Positions 23,032-35,500 of a stretch of DNA of 64,000 bases are shown in pieces. The stretch's first letter is position 1. Each line of letters begins with the position of its first letter. A program made the position numbers and the translations under genes. The notes under the pieces are model-generated. The model ran no database searches and was not told the origin of the DNA. It was given only the letters and a program-made list of their open reading frames with translations. Origin of the DNA: Ulva prolifera (lineage: Eukaryota; Chlorophyta; Ulvophyceae; Ulvales; Ulvaceae); the NCBI GenBank assembly GCA_023078555.1, contig CM041199.1:3468513-3532512 (forward strand). The letters are read 5' to 3'.

Positions 23032-25489
23032 TCGCGTGGTTCTGATGGCAGTGGGCATGCGTTGCCTGTGTGGTGTGTGTTCGTCAGCGCGGTGTGTCAA
23101 GCTGTGGACACGCCGGGTGGGTCTGGTGCTGTGTGCGCCTGAGGGTGGTGCCCGTGATCGCCGTTCCTAAGTCGGACCGCAACATGAGGCGATGTTCACA
23201 GGTCCCAGGCTCCTCGAGGTCGGGGATGAGTGTTGATGCGCGGGAATGAGCGCAGTGCGCCTGGCTGCTGAAGCAATATTCCTGCAGTGTACCTCGAGCG
23301 ATGCAGCCACACGTGCACGGCCTGCCCATGTGGCAGTAGTCGCGAGGGGTGGTGAGCACGTGTTGAATATCGAGGCCGGGGGAAGCAATGGTGCCACTTG
23401 GAGGCGGCTCGAGTCCCAGCATCAGTGCAGTCAGTCTCCTTTATCAGAGCGCAAGGGTCACACATGCCGACTGCGTGGGGGAACTGAGTGGACCATAGCA
23501 GAGCACAACTGTTGCAGCGGCTCGCTGTCCTTGTGTAACGATCCCGGGCGTATGCCGGCAGCCTGACAGGAGGCGCACGCCTGTGTGGTCATGCATGCAT
23601 GTCTTGACACATGTGTACGCTGGCAGCCTGAGGGGGCCCCCATGTGGGTGGTGTGGCGACTGGAAAGCGGCTGCGCCTCGGCCATTGCGGCATATGTGCC
23701 AGAGAGACGCACCACCCGCAACACCGGCAGCTCTTGAGGCGCTGTGGATCATGACTTATAAATCAGTTATGATGCAATTGCTGTTTACATGTACTCCATG
23801 TGTACCTCGCAGTTCTGTTCTGCGGAGGCGTGTCCTGAAGCCATGATGACTAATCATATCATGTGCAGCTAGCTTCAGGTAGGCCAGGGCTCCGTTGCTG
23901 CGTTGTTGCAGTGGCCTGTGCCTCCTCGGCCGCAAGGCTGCGTGGCAGCTGCAACTTCTTTTTTCCCTCAGTCCCGCTGCGTGATGTATTGATGCGCAAG
24001 ATGGGTTTGATGTGCATAGGTACATGCCCGTTGGCACTTTCATAGCGTGCGCATGGCGGTTATTGCGGAGATGCCAACAGCGCTAGCAGTACTGCCCTGT
24101 CCTGTGGCCCTACAGTATCGTCCGACACAGCAACTTGGAGGCCAATCGGATAAACTTGCATGTGTTGATATTGCGCCGGGCCTGTGTCGTGTAGTGACTG
24201 CGCAGTTTGCGCTGTACGTGCGCGCTGAGGTAATCGGGCAGCCACGAGTGACAACGCTTACCGTCCCCTAAACGCAGCAGAAGTAGATGTGGTATGCCAG
24301 ACATTTGTTTCTATTGTTTTTTGTTGTGGTGCCCGCTGGTGGCGATGCCCCGAAGTGGTTGGGTATGGGAAGTGAGCATTTGCCGTACGCAGATGTTGCG
24401 TAGCAGTCGAGACTGCAATGTTGGCAGGCAAGCATCAACAAATGACACGAGGAGATAGCTGTTGTTGTGTCGAGAGTGTGCCAGCCCAGTCAGCTTGTAG
24501 AGGCAGGCCTTTATGGCCGACAGTGCTCAGTCTCCCTGCCAGCGCTGGCAAGTCAGCACGCAGCGCAACGCGCAGCGTCGTTCCTGAAACTCGATATACT
24601 GATCAGCGGCAACAGAAATCGTTATCTTACGTGTGTTCAAGCTGCCCTGTTTTCACTTTGTGGCGGTGGCAGCGTACAGCGCACGGTCGATGCCGACGTG
24701 CATCCGTGTCTTGCGATAGCTGCACACAGCTTTTCATCCGATGGCGCCTGGCATTACCTCTGCATGTAGATGTACTGTCTGCATATGGCCATGCCTGTGT
24801 CATAGAGACGAAGCTCCAGAACAGGGCACTCAGTCGAGGCCAATCTGCAATGGGACATGCATGGTCGCGGCGGCGCATGCAACACAGGACAAGACGGCGG
24901 ATCGGTCCAAGGCTGGGTCCGCGGGGATTCTGCAGATGCCATTAGACGGCAGAGGCCCTGTACCTGAGTACCGACACCGAAGATGCCACGAATTTATGTC
25001 TTGTGTTCACGTTTGTTGTTGCCGCAATCAATCATCATCGCAAAGCAATCATTGGGCACGGCAGCGATGGAGGCGACGGCCGTGCTGGAGTGCCAGCCAC
25101 GTGCGCATTACACGTGTGCTCATGGGGGTGCTTATGAAACTGAAGCCACGGGTTTCGGAACAGAGATCGCGCAGTTTGCTTTTGGCCGATCTTGCCTGTA
25201 CGGTGTGCATGCACATATCTCAAGAGGTAGGCCATACACCGACGCACCTGTATGGGGCAGAGGCAGTGTTTGCATCTGGTGCACGTTGTCAGCGATAGAC
25301 ATGATTGCGTAGGCATGTTCGAGTGCAATCGCAGCATCGAATATACCTTGCCCAGAGAGGAGTTGACCGCGTTTGCCTTCCTACCCTTTCCGTCGCACAC
25401 CCACCTGGACGGCCATATCAGCGCCATCAGCCCGTTGTGGCTTCATAGTTCTGCAGGCTGTTGGAATTTCTCGAAGAGGGCTTGTGCTC
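23032..25489. other. Intergenic, weak unsupported frames only
   Basis: Plus-strand frames at 24047-24271 (74 aa) and 24467-24769 (100 aa, with LKLDILISGNRNRYLTCV) look faintly protein-like but have no domain, no convincing start and no splice partners. The 175-aa frame at 24418-24945 overlaps the second in another frame. Nothing here can be named. Confidence 0.35.
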
Positions 25490-25937
25490 ATGGTCCCGAA
25501 ATGCGTCGTTTGCTTCAGGCGCTCCTCTTTGTTCTGCCTTGTCGACCAGGCCTTCCTGTGCGACCAGTGCGACAGCATCGTACACGACTCCAACACTGCA
25601 GCAGCCTCACATCCTCGTATAGACTCTTCCAGCGCCGTGAATGTGCGCCTCAGCTGCGTCAGTGCTGCTTTCTCCCTCAGCAACTGTGCCGTCGCCGCAT
25701 CAGTATCCACGCTGTCATGATCTGCGAAATCTGAGCATCAAATCACCTGACGTATCTCGTATGACCTTTTCTGGAGACGACTATGCCCTTTGTCCTGAAT
25801 TGAGTGCCAAGCGACGAGGCCTGTCCGCGAGCAAGGGTACTGCGTGCAGGTCTCCGGATCCGGAACTGACGAGATGGATTCGGGAGGATGGCGCGTAGAC
25901 GTGTCTTTAGACGAACACTCTCATATGTCCCAAGCGG
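25490..25937 (+). CDS. B-box zinc-finger protein, N-terminal exons
   Basis: The start at 25490 opens MVPKCVVCF and leads straight into one plant-type B-box: C-x2-C-x7-C-x2-D-x-A-x-L-C-x2-C-D-x3-H-x8-H, ending HPRI. This is the zinc-binding fold of CONSTANS-like / BBX regulators. The frame runs on to SSSA, where GTGAAT is a possible donor (about 25638). A possible next exon, 25850-25937, follows a GTGCAG acceptor and encodes MDSGGWRVDVSLDEHSHMSQ before GTCAGC. I found no second B-box and no CCT domain, so only the N-terminal part is secure. Further exons may lie to about 27.6 kb. An overlapping minus-strand frame of 109 aa is judged a shadow. Confidence 0.6.
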
Positions 25938-28900
25938 TCAGCGACAGAACCAATCTGGCGACTTCATCTGACAGACTCGATGCAGCGGTACGCTCTCCGC
26001 GACGTGTAAGCAGGCCTGGCACCGAACGCCTCTCTGCCAACGCCTTAGATGTTGAACCGACTCGCCTCCAGATGCTACCATCATGTATGTACACTGCGGC
26101 TGCGAATTGCGAGCAGCGTCAACGCAATGCTCTAAAAAGCGGCCACGAGTGATGACGTCGTGCTTCAGCTTGAGCACAGTGCGTTGTGGAGACGTCTACT
26201 GTATGACACCCACCTGCACCTATTACGTCCTCCATGCCTCACCAAGCGACCCTTCTCAGTACAGCGGCAACTGCTACTTGCAGGAGATGGATATGTGGCA
26301 CACCAACGTCGGTTGTGGCCCGTGTTGCTGCGCATGCCGAGTTGACACGAACTTGCCATCATCCATTCAGCACTTCGGCACGCAATGCAACGATAGCTGT
26401 CACTAGACGGTGTTCGCCTAGACTGTGTAGGAGACATCAGCGATACCTAGGCACGTTGTACACGCATGGCAGGGCAGCGCTACGAGTCTGCTTGACGGCA
26501 CTCGCTGCTCGCATTCAAGGGTGCCGCATCCACGAGAATCGTTGATATCTTGATGCGCTCTCCGGGCAGCCGACCATCGCAGTGCCTGCTCGTATCTGCC
26601 ACATTCTTAGATATGGCTGGCCTCGCATCTGTCATATGGAGGTAAAGGACGGTCGTCCTAAACAGTCCCCCACAGTCCCCCCACCCCTCCCCACCCCTCC
26701 CCATCGCGTGCGATCGCTGTGACGGCTAACGTAGCTGAATGCAATTGCTGTTGCTCCGGGTGCTCTCCCCTTGACACATATGTGATTTGGTGTTTGTATA
26801 CTGTCCCTCGCATACAGGGATTCGCATCCTGCGTGTGCGTTTCAAACAGTTTCACCCCAGCCTGCTCCTTCCCCTCCGCACCACTCACATAGCAATTCTT
26901 TGCAGCACCTCACCGCGGCTGCAGTGTCCGGCACCACTTCCTCAGCGCCCCTGCACGGCCGTGAGCTTCCCGCCTCCGCCGGACACCCCCACTCGGACCA
27001 GCGAGCCCTCCACGCCCGCCCGCACCCCTCTGCGGAGCGCCAGCTGCTGTCTGATCCAGCATACCCGCCCGCCGGGGCCCCCCCCACCTCCGCAGCCGCC
27101 GCCGCACCTGGAGACGGCTTCTCGCCCGAGCGCCTCGCGCTGCCGCGGCGCCTCCGCACGCGGGCCTGCTCATGCATCGCCCCCTCCGGCGGGATGTCCA
27201 CGGCTGTCGACGCTCCGCCTTTTGACTGACCTGGCACAGCACACAGCACACCCGTGACATGTTCCCATCTGGTGGCGTCTCCTTGGTGCAGCCTGAGCAC
27301 CCCACATGGGCATACCCTCGAGTATGCAGAGGCGAGCGCGGCACACAGCACACAGTGTGCTCGGTCTTTGTGACTTTGTTCCTTGCCGGTCCGGCTTTGC
27401 GGCGGGCGCGGCACAACCTGTTTGGTGTTCCCCGCAGCGAATCTCGGGGCCCGGCACCGCGCATGAGTCCTGCCGCGTGGCGGTCAGCTGCGGCCGCAGC
27501 CCCCCCGCCTCTGACCCAATCTCCAGCGGCACATGCAGCTTGTCAAACCCGCCGCAGTGCTGCTGTGGGTGCGGGAGGACAGGGGCGTGAGGAGTGCCGC
27601 TCTGGTGCGGAGAGCGGCGGGGCACCTGGCCACTTTGCGCGCATCATCTCCCACCCGCGGCCCTGTTCTCCGGAAATAAGCACCCAGTGCGTGATCTGAT
27701 GATGCTGTGTGCGAGATGCGGGCAGGTGGCCGGTCGGTACGCGCGGCGCCAGCATCCACAACTGACAGGGTCAAGGCGGCAGCGGCCGCCCGGACAGCAG
27801 AGGGCGGCGCTGCGGCGCATAGAAGCTGCGGCGCCCCTCCGGCGATCCTGGAAGTCCTCCCTCCGGCGCCGCTGTACCTTCGGCGCCCCTGTTCCTACGG
27901 CGCTGCCTTGCAGAGCGTCGCTGCGCCGCCGCGTTTGTGCGCTGGTACTGCTGTGGGGTAGGGACTAGGGAAAGCTGGTACCGGGTGCTTCCCCCGGGGC
28001 ATGCGTGCCGCGCGTTGTGCATGGAACGGTGGAGGTGCCTTGGTTCAGGGGCCAGCGGTTCAGTTGAGCGCCTGTTCGTGCCTGCGCGACCTGCCCACAT
28101 CGGGATTGGGGGTGGACGGGGAGGGGTCAATTCCCCGTGCGTCCATAGCCAGAGCTCCGTCTGTAGCCAGAGCAGCGGTGGCCCCTGGGCGTAGACATTC
28201 CGCTCATGGCCCATCCGGAAACGCACATTATCAGGGCAGGTCTGTCTTTGAGCGTGTCGGGTTGTGTGGCCGTCCAGGGCAGGGGCACGTCGTGGTGGAC
28301 TGTGCGATTAGAAACATAAATAGCCAATCAAAAGTGTGAGTTGATGTTTGATTGAGTTGATTGAGTTGATGTTTGATGAAATGCGGAGATGGCGTTTTAG
28401 GAAAGGAAAGAGATAGTGCAGCGCCAGACGGGTGCTAGGTGCAGCCCGTGTCTGGCAGCCCCGTTTGCATGCATGCGCAGTGGCACAGTTTGTGAGCGGG
28501 CATGTGGTCAAGTTTTTACGTGACATGTTAAAAGCACCAAAAGCAGCTTTTCGAGGCGACGATGTGACTGCGTGTTCTCGTGGAGGTTGATGATTAGAAT
28601 TGTGGTCGTGAGTCTCGTGGCGCAAGCTTCCAATGTTTTTTTTTGGTGTGACAGAGGCAGTTGCAGGTTCAGATCTGCACGGCTCGAGAACGTCGCGGCC
28701 ACGGCACCAATCGCACGAGCCACATGAATGTTTTTGTACTTTGCAAAACTGGCATGTCGATAGCTCAGTCCTGGAGGTGACCCCGCGCCGTGTGCCACAT
28801 ATGCGGCCGCAAATGTTTGGTTCAAAACAAACATGATATGTGCTACTATATTGGGCATCACACAGCCAATTCTGACCAACGATTGCGTGTAGTCACGTGT

Positions 28901-31177
28901 AAACTGGCCTTTGTACAAACATGCTGTGGTGTACAGTGGCCAGGCGATACAAGGCACCGCAAAGTGTTACGCACGGCTACAGGTGGCGCCGTGAGGTGTG
29001 GTGTGCCATCAGGCCGCATGCGGCGTGGTGGTGGTGGTGTCGGCGCCGTGTGGCAAGCTGTATGACCACTAGCCCTGACTTCCTCACAGCCATGGCGTGC
29101 AACGGTGCAGTGGTGTGCAGCGGGCATGTCACCGAATGCCCATCCTCCTGCGAGGCGCAGGACTGTCTCTGGACGTTTGGCGCCTCGGCCACAGGTGCCG
29201 CGGAATTGCTGCGGCTGCAAGCCAGGGCAGCCCCGGGCGGCCAGGGCGCATATGTGTAGCAATGCGGTGCAGTTTAGCAGGCAGAGGAGCGCATGGCTCG
29301 GGGTATACCTATACCTATACCTATAAGGTTCTACACATCAAGGTTCTACACATGTTCCTGATGGATGATGTTCCAACTGGGGCATGCGTTCAGAACCCGA
29401 TGTGCCACGCACTGGGGCATGCGTGGCACATCAGGTTTCGTACGTGATGCGCCCTGCAGCTCCAAAGCACCTTGTAAAGGAAAGTTAAGGTAATCTGGAA
29501 TTCCTTCGCCGTATCCATAACAGGATATTGACAACTTCGAATGGACGGGTCCGCATGCCGAAGGGGTGACCCACCTGGAAATCCCCCGCAGACACGTGTA
29601 CTGTACAACAACTCGCAGGGCCGCTTCCTGTGCTGAGGTGGTGTGTGAGTTCACCACCAGGTGTTTGTTCATCACCAGTGGCCGGCCGGCCTACGCTTCT
29701 GCCTGGTTCCATGTCACCCCGTGTACTCATGGGCCTGTTCTGCCTGACATCTTCTCAAGTCCGGGCATGCGTACGCGGCAGTACCCAGAGACGTGGTGGT
29801 GGTGCACATACATAAGAAATGCCGAATTCAAATGCCTGCAGCGCATGATGTTGTGGCAAAGCTCGCCACATACACTCAACATGGCGGGCGCGCTGCCAGC
29901 TCCGAGGCCAGTGCTTTCCGTTGGTCCGGCACTGCGGGCCGCATTCAGACCAGACAATTCCAGCCCACTGCCCCGTTCAGGCCCCTTCGGCCCGGTCTGT
30001 CCATTCCTGGGCCTGTCCATGCTTTAGGTAACCCGTTCCATCGATCTCCATGCGATGAGTGTGTGTGCCAGCCAGCCATTCTGGGGCTCAACACTGCTGG
30101 CTACTGCACCTGTCGCTGAAACTGTACCTGGGAACTCTGACCAGCTTCAGGCATTACTCCAGTATCCCTTTTGAGACGCGATGTAGGTGGATGTGACCGG
30201 TACTTGCATCTCTAGTACTCTGGTGTTCATGCCGCAAGCGTGCAGCCATGCTGAGATCTTGTTGCGGGCAAGCCTGTCGATGTGGGACAATGGCTGAGAC
30301 ACCTGACTGCCAGGCTCCACAGACAACGCATTGACGCTGCGATTCGGAGCAGTTGGTGGGGCAATCGGACGCACAGCCGCACGAATGTTAAAGGGCCGGT
30401 AACACATGTGCGAGGTACGTCGATCAGCTTGTTTTTCAATGTGGCGCAAGCTTGCGTGACATTGGATTGGTTGAAGCGGACCATATCATGAATGATTTGA
30501 CAGCTGAATTACAAGCCATGCGGTAGTGATCAGCTGCGCCGGTCCGCCGGGCTTCAACAGATCGCTCTTGCTGCTGCCGGCAATGTCAGAAACCTGAAAC
30601 CTCTACCGACGCGCTCGATAGCGCGCGGAGGCCGCTGATGACAAGATGCTGCATATGTATGTCAAATTCTGTGACTGGCACAAGACAGGCGCGAATAGCT
30701 TCTGAACTGGCGGAAACCTAGATTTATGAGTGCCCCATCGCGCTGGGTGCACAGGCACGCTGTATACGTACTATTTGGAGGATACGTAATGTAGTAGCGC
30801 GTGATCAAGCACATGTGGGAAATAAGGTTCTCTCCAACGGAGTCTTGCGGACGAACTGGTCCGACCGATGCAGCAGTACCATTGACTCCGTGGCTTGAAG
30901 CACCGCTTGCGTGGTTTTGAACAACCGTGGTGGCGACTGAGCCATGGCAACGAGGTCAGAGAGGCCGGCAAAGCGCTGTGGGTAGAAATGCAACATTCCT
31001 TTCTAAGCTGTTGGCGCACTGCTGTCAGGCACCGCATCATCTTGAATTCACCTGCAATTGAGGACGGTTGAGATCACCCCGTCACATGGTTCTCAGGCCG
31101 TGTTGCCTGCAGTTTCGTAACAAGTCACCGATTGATACATAGGAGTTGAGTCTGCTGCCGATCGACGTTTCGCCACG
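25938..31177. other. Mostly unassigned; possible 3' exons of the B-box gene, then gene-poor DNA
   Basis: From 25.9 to 27.7 kb there are open plus-strand stretches (about 25978-26152, 26900-27229, 27432-27590) that could be further exons of the B-box gene, with Pro/Ser/Ala-rich translations and no domain. A C-rich stretch lies at 26667-26703. From 27.8 to 31.1 kb I see no gene. There is a short ATTGAGTTGATG repeat near 28350, three TATACC units near 29305, and a hairpin at 29399-29432. A short minus-strand frame near 30.8-31.0 kb looks protein-like but has no recognised family. Confidence 0.35.
29399..29432. repeat. Hairpin, 13-bp perfect arms
   Basis: GATGTGCCACGCA and its reverse complement flank an 8-base loop. 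Outer bases AACC / GGTT nearly extend the stem. Confidence 0.8.
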
Positions 31178-31471
31178 ATGGCGTCCGCCCAGCGGCGAAC
31201 TTCGTCCGGGCCCAGCCCGAGCAAAGTGTTGCCGCAAGATCTGATGACAAAATGCATAGATGAAAGAGTCTGGATTATCATGAAAAACAATAGGGAAGTA
31301 GTAGGCACACTGAAGGGCTACGACGTCTACGTCAACATGGTGCTGGAAGATGTGACTGAATACGAGACGACATCTCAAGGCCTAGTAAAGAATAGCCTCA
31401 AGAAGATTTTGCTGAATGGAAACAACGTTGCCATGCTGGTACCAGGCGGGGATCCTGAGAAGGTGAAGTAG
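31178..31471 (+). CDS. LSM5: U6 snRNA-associated Sm-like protein LSm5 (97 aa)
   Basis: One of the seven subunits of the LSm2-8 ring, which binds the U6 snRNA 3' end in the nucleus, and of LSm1-7, which promotes cytoplasmic mRNA decapping. A single exon carries a whole Sm fold: Sm1 with VGTLKGYDVYVNMVLEDVTE and Sm2 with ILLNGNNVAMLVPGG, matching LSm5 (NMVLEDVTE, ILLNGNN) better than other LSm proteins. The first 16 residues (MASAQRRTSSGPSPSK) are a short Ser-rich extension before VLPQDLMTKCID. It has no introns, unlike its larger neighbours, and its GC is moderate. Confidence 0.97.
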   Translation: MASAQRRTSSGPSPSKVLPQDLMTKCIDERVWIIMKNNREVVGTLKGYDVYVNMVLEDVTEYETTSQGLVKNSLKKILLNGNNVAMLVPGGDPEKVK

Positions 31472-31564
31472 CAGCTGGCCATGAGTGTGCTCAGAGCATG
31501 TATTTGATTCGGTCCATCTCTGGCAACCACGAAGTTGCCGTTGGTACAAATTGTCCGTTTTTTC

Positions 31565-31569
31565 TGTAA
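31565..31569 (+). terminator. Poly(A) signal TGTAA of LSM5
   Basis: TGTAA about 95 bases after the LSM5 stop, following a T-rich stretch, as expected for a chlorophyte gene. Confidence 0.7.
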
Positions 31570-32598
31570 CACATGAGCTCATAATCGTGCGCTTTCCTGC
31601 ATTTGTACTGATGGATGTATCTTTCGCACTGAAGCCATGCACTGATGCTGTAGCATTAAGGAGCCTCCATACCGAGCGCCCAGTGTCACCCGCTCGAAAA
31701 AGGTTGTTGTGGAAGAAGTTTTGGATCGTTCAGCACAGCATGTATATGTCATAGAGGAAGTACAGCTCCATGATGGTTGCTCGCGCACACACTAGCTGAT
31801 GAACGCTGTGCCCGGCACATGCTGGTGGTGGTGGCAGTATTGCTGCAGCACCAGCTGCAAGGACTGCTTTCTGATTGCTTGTGTCCTGAAAGAGGCGTTT
31901 GGTAGGTCCCCAGTCCGACGGGCACTACACCGTGGTGAGAGGGACTTCTTGCAGCGAATCCTGCGCCACCAAGGCGAGCGCGCGTCGACATGTCATGACA
32001 GCACATGCAGGATGCGGACCAGCTTGCAGTTGTGGTGACGTACTGTTACGGCGCTATGCGCGAAACACCGTCCTTCCTCGACCGCTGGACTAGAGCTATA
32101 CACCTGCAGGCGACGCATTGTTGAGGGTTCAATGACTCGCCATGCACCATCCAGAGCTCCCTGCAGGCGCACATCGTGTCGAGACTGGGCGTGGCAGGAA
32201 GCGTGCCCACCCGAAGTCAGCCGCGTGATCCAAGGGGCACGTGCGAACAATTCCGAGCGAAAATGCGAGAAACTGAGTCGATGCCGCAAGCTGTGTCATG
32301 CCGCTTGATGCAGCCTCTGTTCTGTCACACAAAGCCGATTTCGAGACCGCTCGCTACGCTGAAATCTGCGCGGCACACCTGCATCTTGCTTGCAATCCGC
32401 CCAAGACGACAACGGGACCAGCATAGCAGCCTGGTATCTATGTACCAAAGGCTCCATTTGTATTCGCAAAGAGTTGGTTTAGTCCTTGTAAATTGGTCAA
32501 GCATTGAAGTGTCGCTGTAGGCATTGCGTTGCTGAGTATGTTCTCTGATCTGCTTCATCGTTCTTTGTTCACCAGCGTACGGACGTGACTTGCGCGGA
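31570..32598. other. Intergenic between LSM5 and IRE1
   Basis: No supported gene. It contains the presumed IRE1 promoter, but I see no clear box or ER-stress-type element. Confidence 0.4.
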
Positions 32599-35500
32599 AT
32601 GCCGGGAGTATCCGCCCGGCGTTTGTGGGATGTCGTCATTGGAATCTATGTGGTCTTGTATCACCTACTCATTCGTCGCGCATCTGGCGCAGAAATCCGC
32701 CAGGCAGTTTCCAAAGGAAGGTAAGCAGATCCTGAGGTTTAACCATTATGTGCAATCCGCAAGCATGCATGATGCCGATCAATGTGTATTGTGTGAATAA
32801 ATCACGTTGGCGTGGTGAACTCTGTGCCTGGACGCTGTACTGCAGTAGATCATCCGGGACGTGGCTCATTGCTGCGTCCCACCGCCAGGTGCCCTGCATT
32901 GATCATGGGGAACAGGCCGCATTGTCATTACTTGACATTGTTCATTGTCAATCGCGGCCTGGGTGGTATGGTGACAACTGATGCGATAGAGTAACGTTAT
33001 TCAGGACAGAGCAAGCTGGCCGAGGTGGCGATGACCTGTTTCTCGTAGGCCTTTTAGATGGAAGCCTCAACGCCATTGATCCTGACACGGGGGCTATGTT
33101 GTGGCGCTATGACTCCGGCAGTCCGATGCTGTCCGTCCAAACACTGGAAACGCTGGTCCCAGGCCAACGATCCACACCAACCTTCTTCCCCGGCGCTGAC
33201 GGAGGCCTGTACCACTACAAGAAAGATGACGGCGCTCTCGAGGTGCTGACATCAAGCCAGCGTTCGCAGTGCCCTTTAATTCAGACAGTACCGATCATGT
33301 ACACCAGCACATGCTCTTCCACTGAATCAACAGGCCGTTCCCGTCAACCTTCATGATAAACCATACAATTTTCGTCTTTCTCGTCTTTCCGCTGACGTTC
33401 CGGACACGCCACCCAGCACCGGCCCCACCTGCTTTCCACCTTCATCCCGATTTGGAATCTGCCTCACCCACACCCAGGACCGCACTGACAGCAGCGACGC
33501 CACCGACGAACATGAAGAGGCATTCCATCACATGTCTTTACCCATGTAGTATCATATGCTGTCGCCACCTGCCACACTGTACAGCCACTCCCTGGCTACT
33601 TGTGTGAGCGAGGCTCTTACGAGCATAACCTACGGGCATAATGTGTACAATACGTGTCGTGCTATACATTATGCAGCGGTCAGGGACTGTGCACCGCTGC
33701 CACACGCTGACCTGTGCCCGTGTGCCTGTCACCTATCTGCCTATGCACTGACCCCGTCCATTCTTGCACACGCTACATGGCAACACAGAACACGATGTCC
33801 ATATTCCATATTGCTTACAGTAGGATATGCCCGGTGGGCACAATCGATGCGATTTCAGGCTTGACCACCCCAGCCGGCTTCTCTACCCGCAGCACACAAT
33901 GCGTACCCACCACCACACCGATTGGTTCGGCATTCCCCAGACACCAACGTCCCTGTAGACACGGCTATGCCGTAACGCATGCCTGCTCCCACAGCTACCT
34001 ATCTACTGCAGAAGCTCCCGCTGTCGGTGATGGACCTCGCAGAGCAGTCGCCGAGCATCACGGGCGACGGCGCCCCCGTTCTCGGCGAGCGCCACTCCTC
34101 CATCCTCTTCCTGCACCGCCGCACTGGCCAGCTGCTCAGCAGCTTCCACACGGCCGGCATCGACAAGGACGCCGCGGAGGCGCCGCTGCGGCCGGAGGAG
34201 CTGCAGCACATGCGTGCGTCAGACGTGCTCGCGGTCGGGCGTGTGCGCTACGCCGTCGAGGCGAAGCATGCGCTGTCTCGCGAGACGATCTGGAACGTCA
34301 CGTTTGCGCACTGGCAGCACATCCCGCTGCCCGGCACGCCGCACGACGCCGAGGCGCTGATGAACATCGGCGAAGGTGCGTGCCATGGCCCGCCTGGTGC
34401 TGCGAGTCTCCGTGGCTTGGTGCGCCTGTGGCCAGTGACGTGCTCCATGTGCAATTGTCTGTGCACAACTGCTCACCCGGCGGTCTGATCTGCGTGCGGA
34501 CGGGCGTGGTCGTCAGATGCCCGGGGCCTGCTGGATGTCGGGGCGATGTGTCCGAGTGTGCGTGAGCATGCATGCGCCTGCAGGCAAGATGGAGCTGTTC
34601 TCGGAGGAGGAGCATGGCTTTCCGCACGTCGATGGGCAGCCGTTCGGCCTCCGGGTCGACCCCCGCAGCGTAGCGCGCCTCAGCCACAGCGCCGACGCCG
34701 CACCGCTGTGGGCACGCAACTTCGCCACCGCGCCGACGTTCGTCGTCGCGAGTGTGCGGCCGCAGCGCGCCCGCCTGCCGGCGGCCGCCGGCGCGGCCGA
34801 CGCGGCGGCGGACGCCGCCGCTGCGGACGCGGCGCTGCAGCCGCACCAGATGTCGGCCCTAGCCGAAACGGCAATGCGGAATGTGCCGCAGCGGTCCGCC
34901 GGAGGCGGCGGCGGCGGCCGCTGCGGCGGCGGCGGCTCCCCCGTCATCGTCGGCAGCCTCGATGGTAGCCTCTACGCGTTGCCGGTGGTCCGCCCGCATG
35001 CGGCGGGCGCGCTCGCGCCGGTTGGCGGCGTCGCATGGGGCGACGGCGGGGACTGGGACGGGGAGTGGGAGGCTTCCGCGGCTACAGGGGTGGAGGATGT
35101 GTATGCTGGGAGGCGGGAGGTGGTTGCTGTGCAAGCAGCGGAGGAGGGCGTGCAGGCGATGGACGACCTCATGTGCCCCCTCGGTGCGCCGCGTTCTCCC
35201 CCCCGGGACGTCTACATTCGGTCTGCAGCATCTGGTGCCGGCACAGATGGGTGTCGCCTGTGAACAGCTGTGGTGGTAGCACGCGGTCATTTCGGCGGCA
35301 CCACGAGCGCATTGCGCTCTGGCATGCAGGAGCGAGATACAGATCACCATGCCCTACAGGGACACCATCTCCCCCGCCACCGCGTGCCGGCGGGGTCGTC
35401 CGGTCAGCTTGCTCTCGGTAAATGTCTCGCTCAGGATTCGGTCGCGCTGGCAGATGCTCCAGGAGCCGCTGCTGTGGGATCTGCCGAATCCAGGATGTGC

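Noticed and set aside
24418-24945. Plus-strand frame of 175 aa
   Set aside because: Arg/Ser/Cys-rich translation without domain; a different frame of the same strand looks at least as plausible.
25381-25710. Minus-strand frame with a coiled-coil look (AQLLREKAALTQLRRTF)
   Set aside because: It overlaps the B-box on the other strand, whose ten or so spaced zinc ligands and conserved residues cannot be chance.
25638-27700. CCT domain after the B-box
   Set aside because: No stretch with the Arg/Lys/Tyr pattern of a CCT domain was found in any plus-strand frame.
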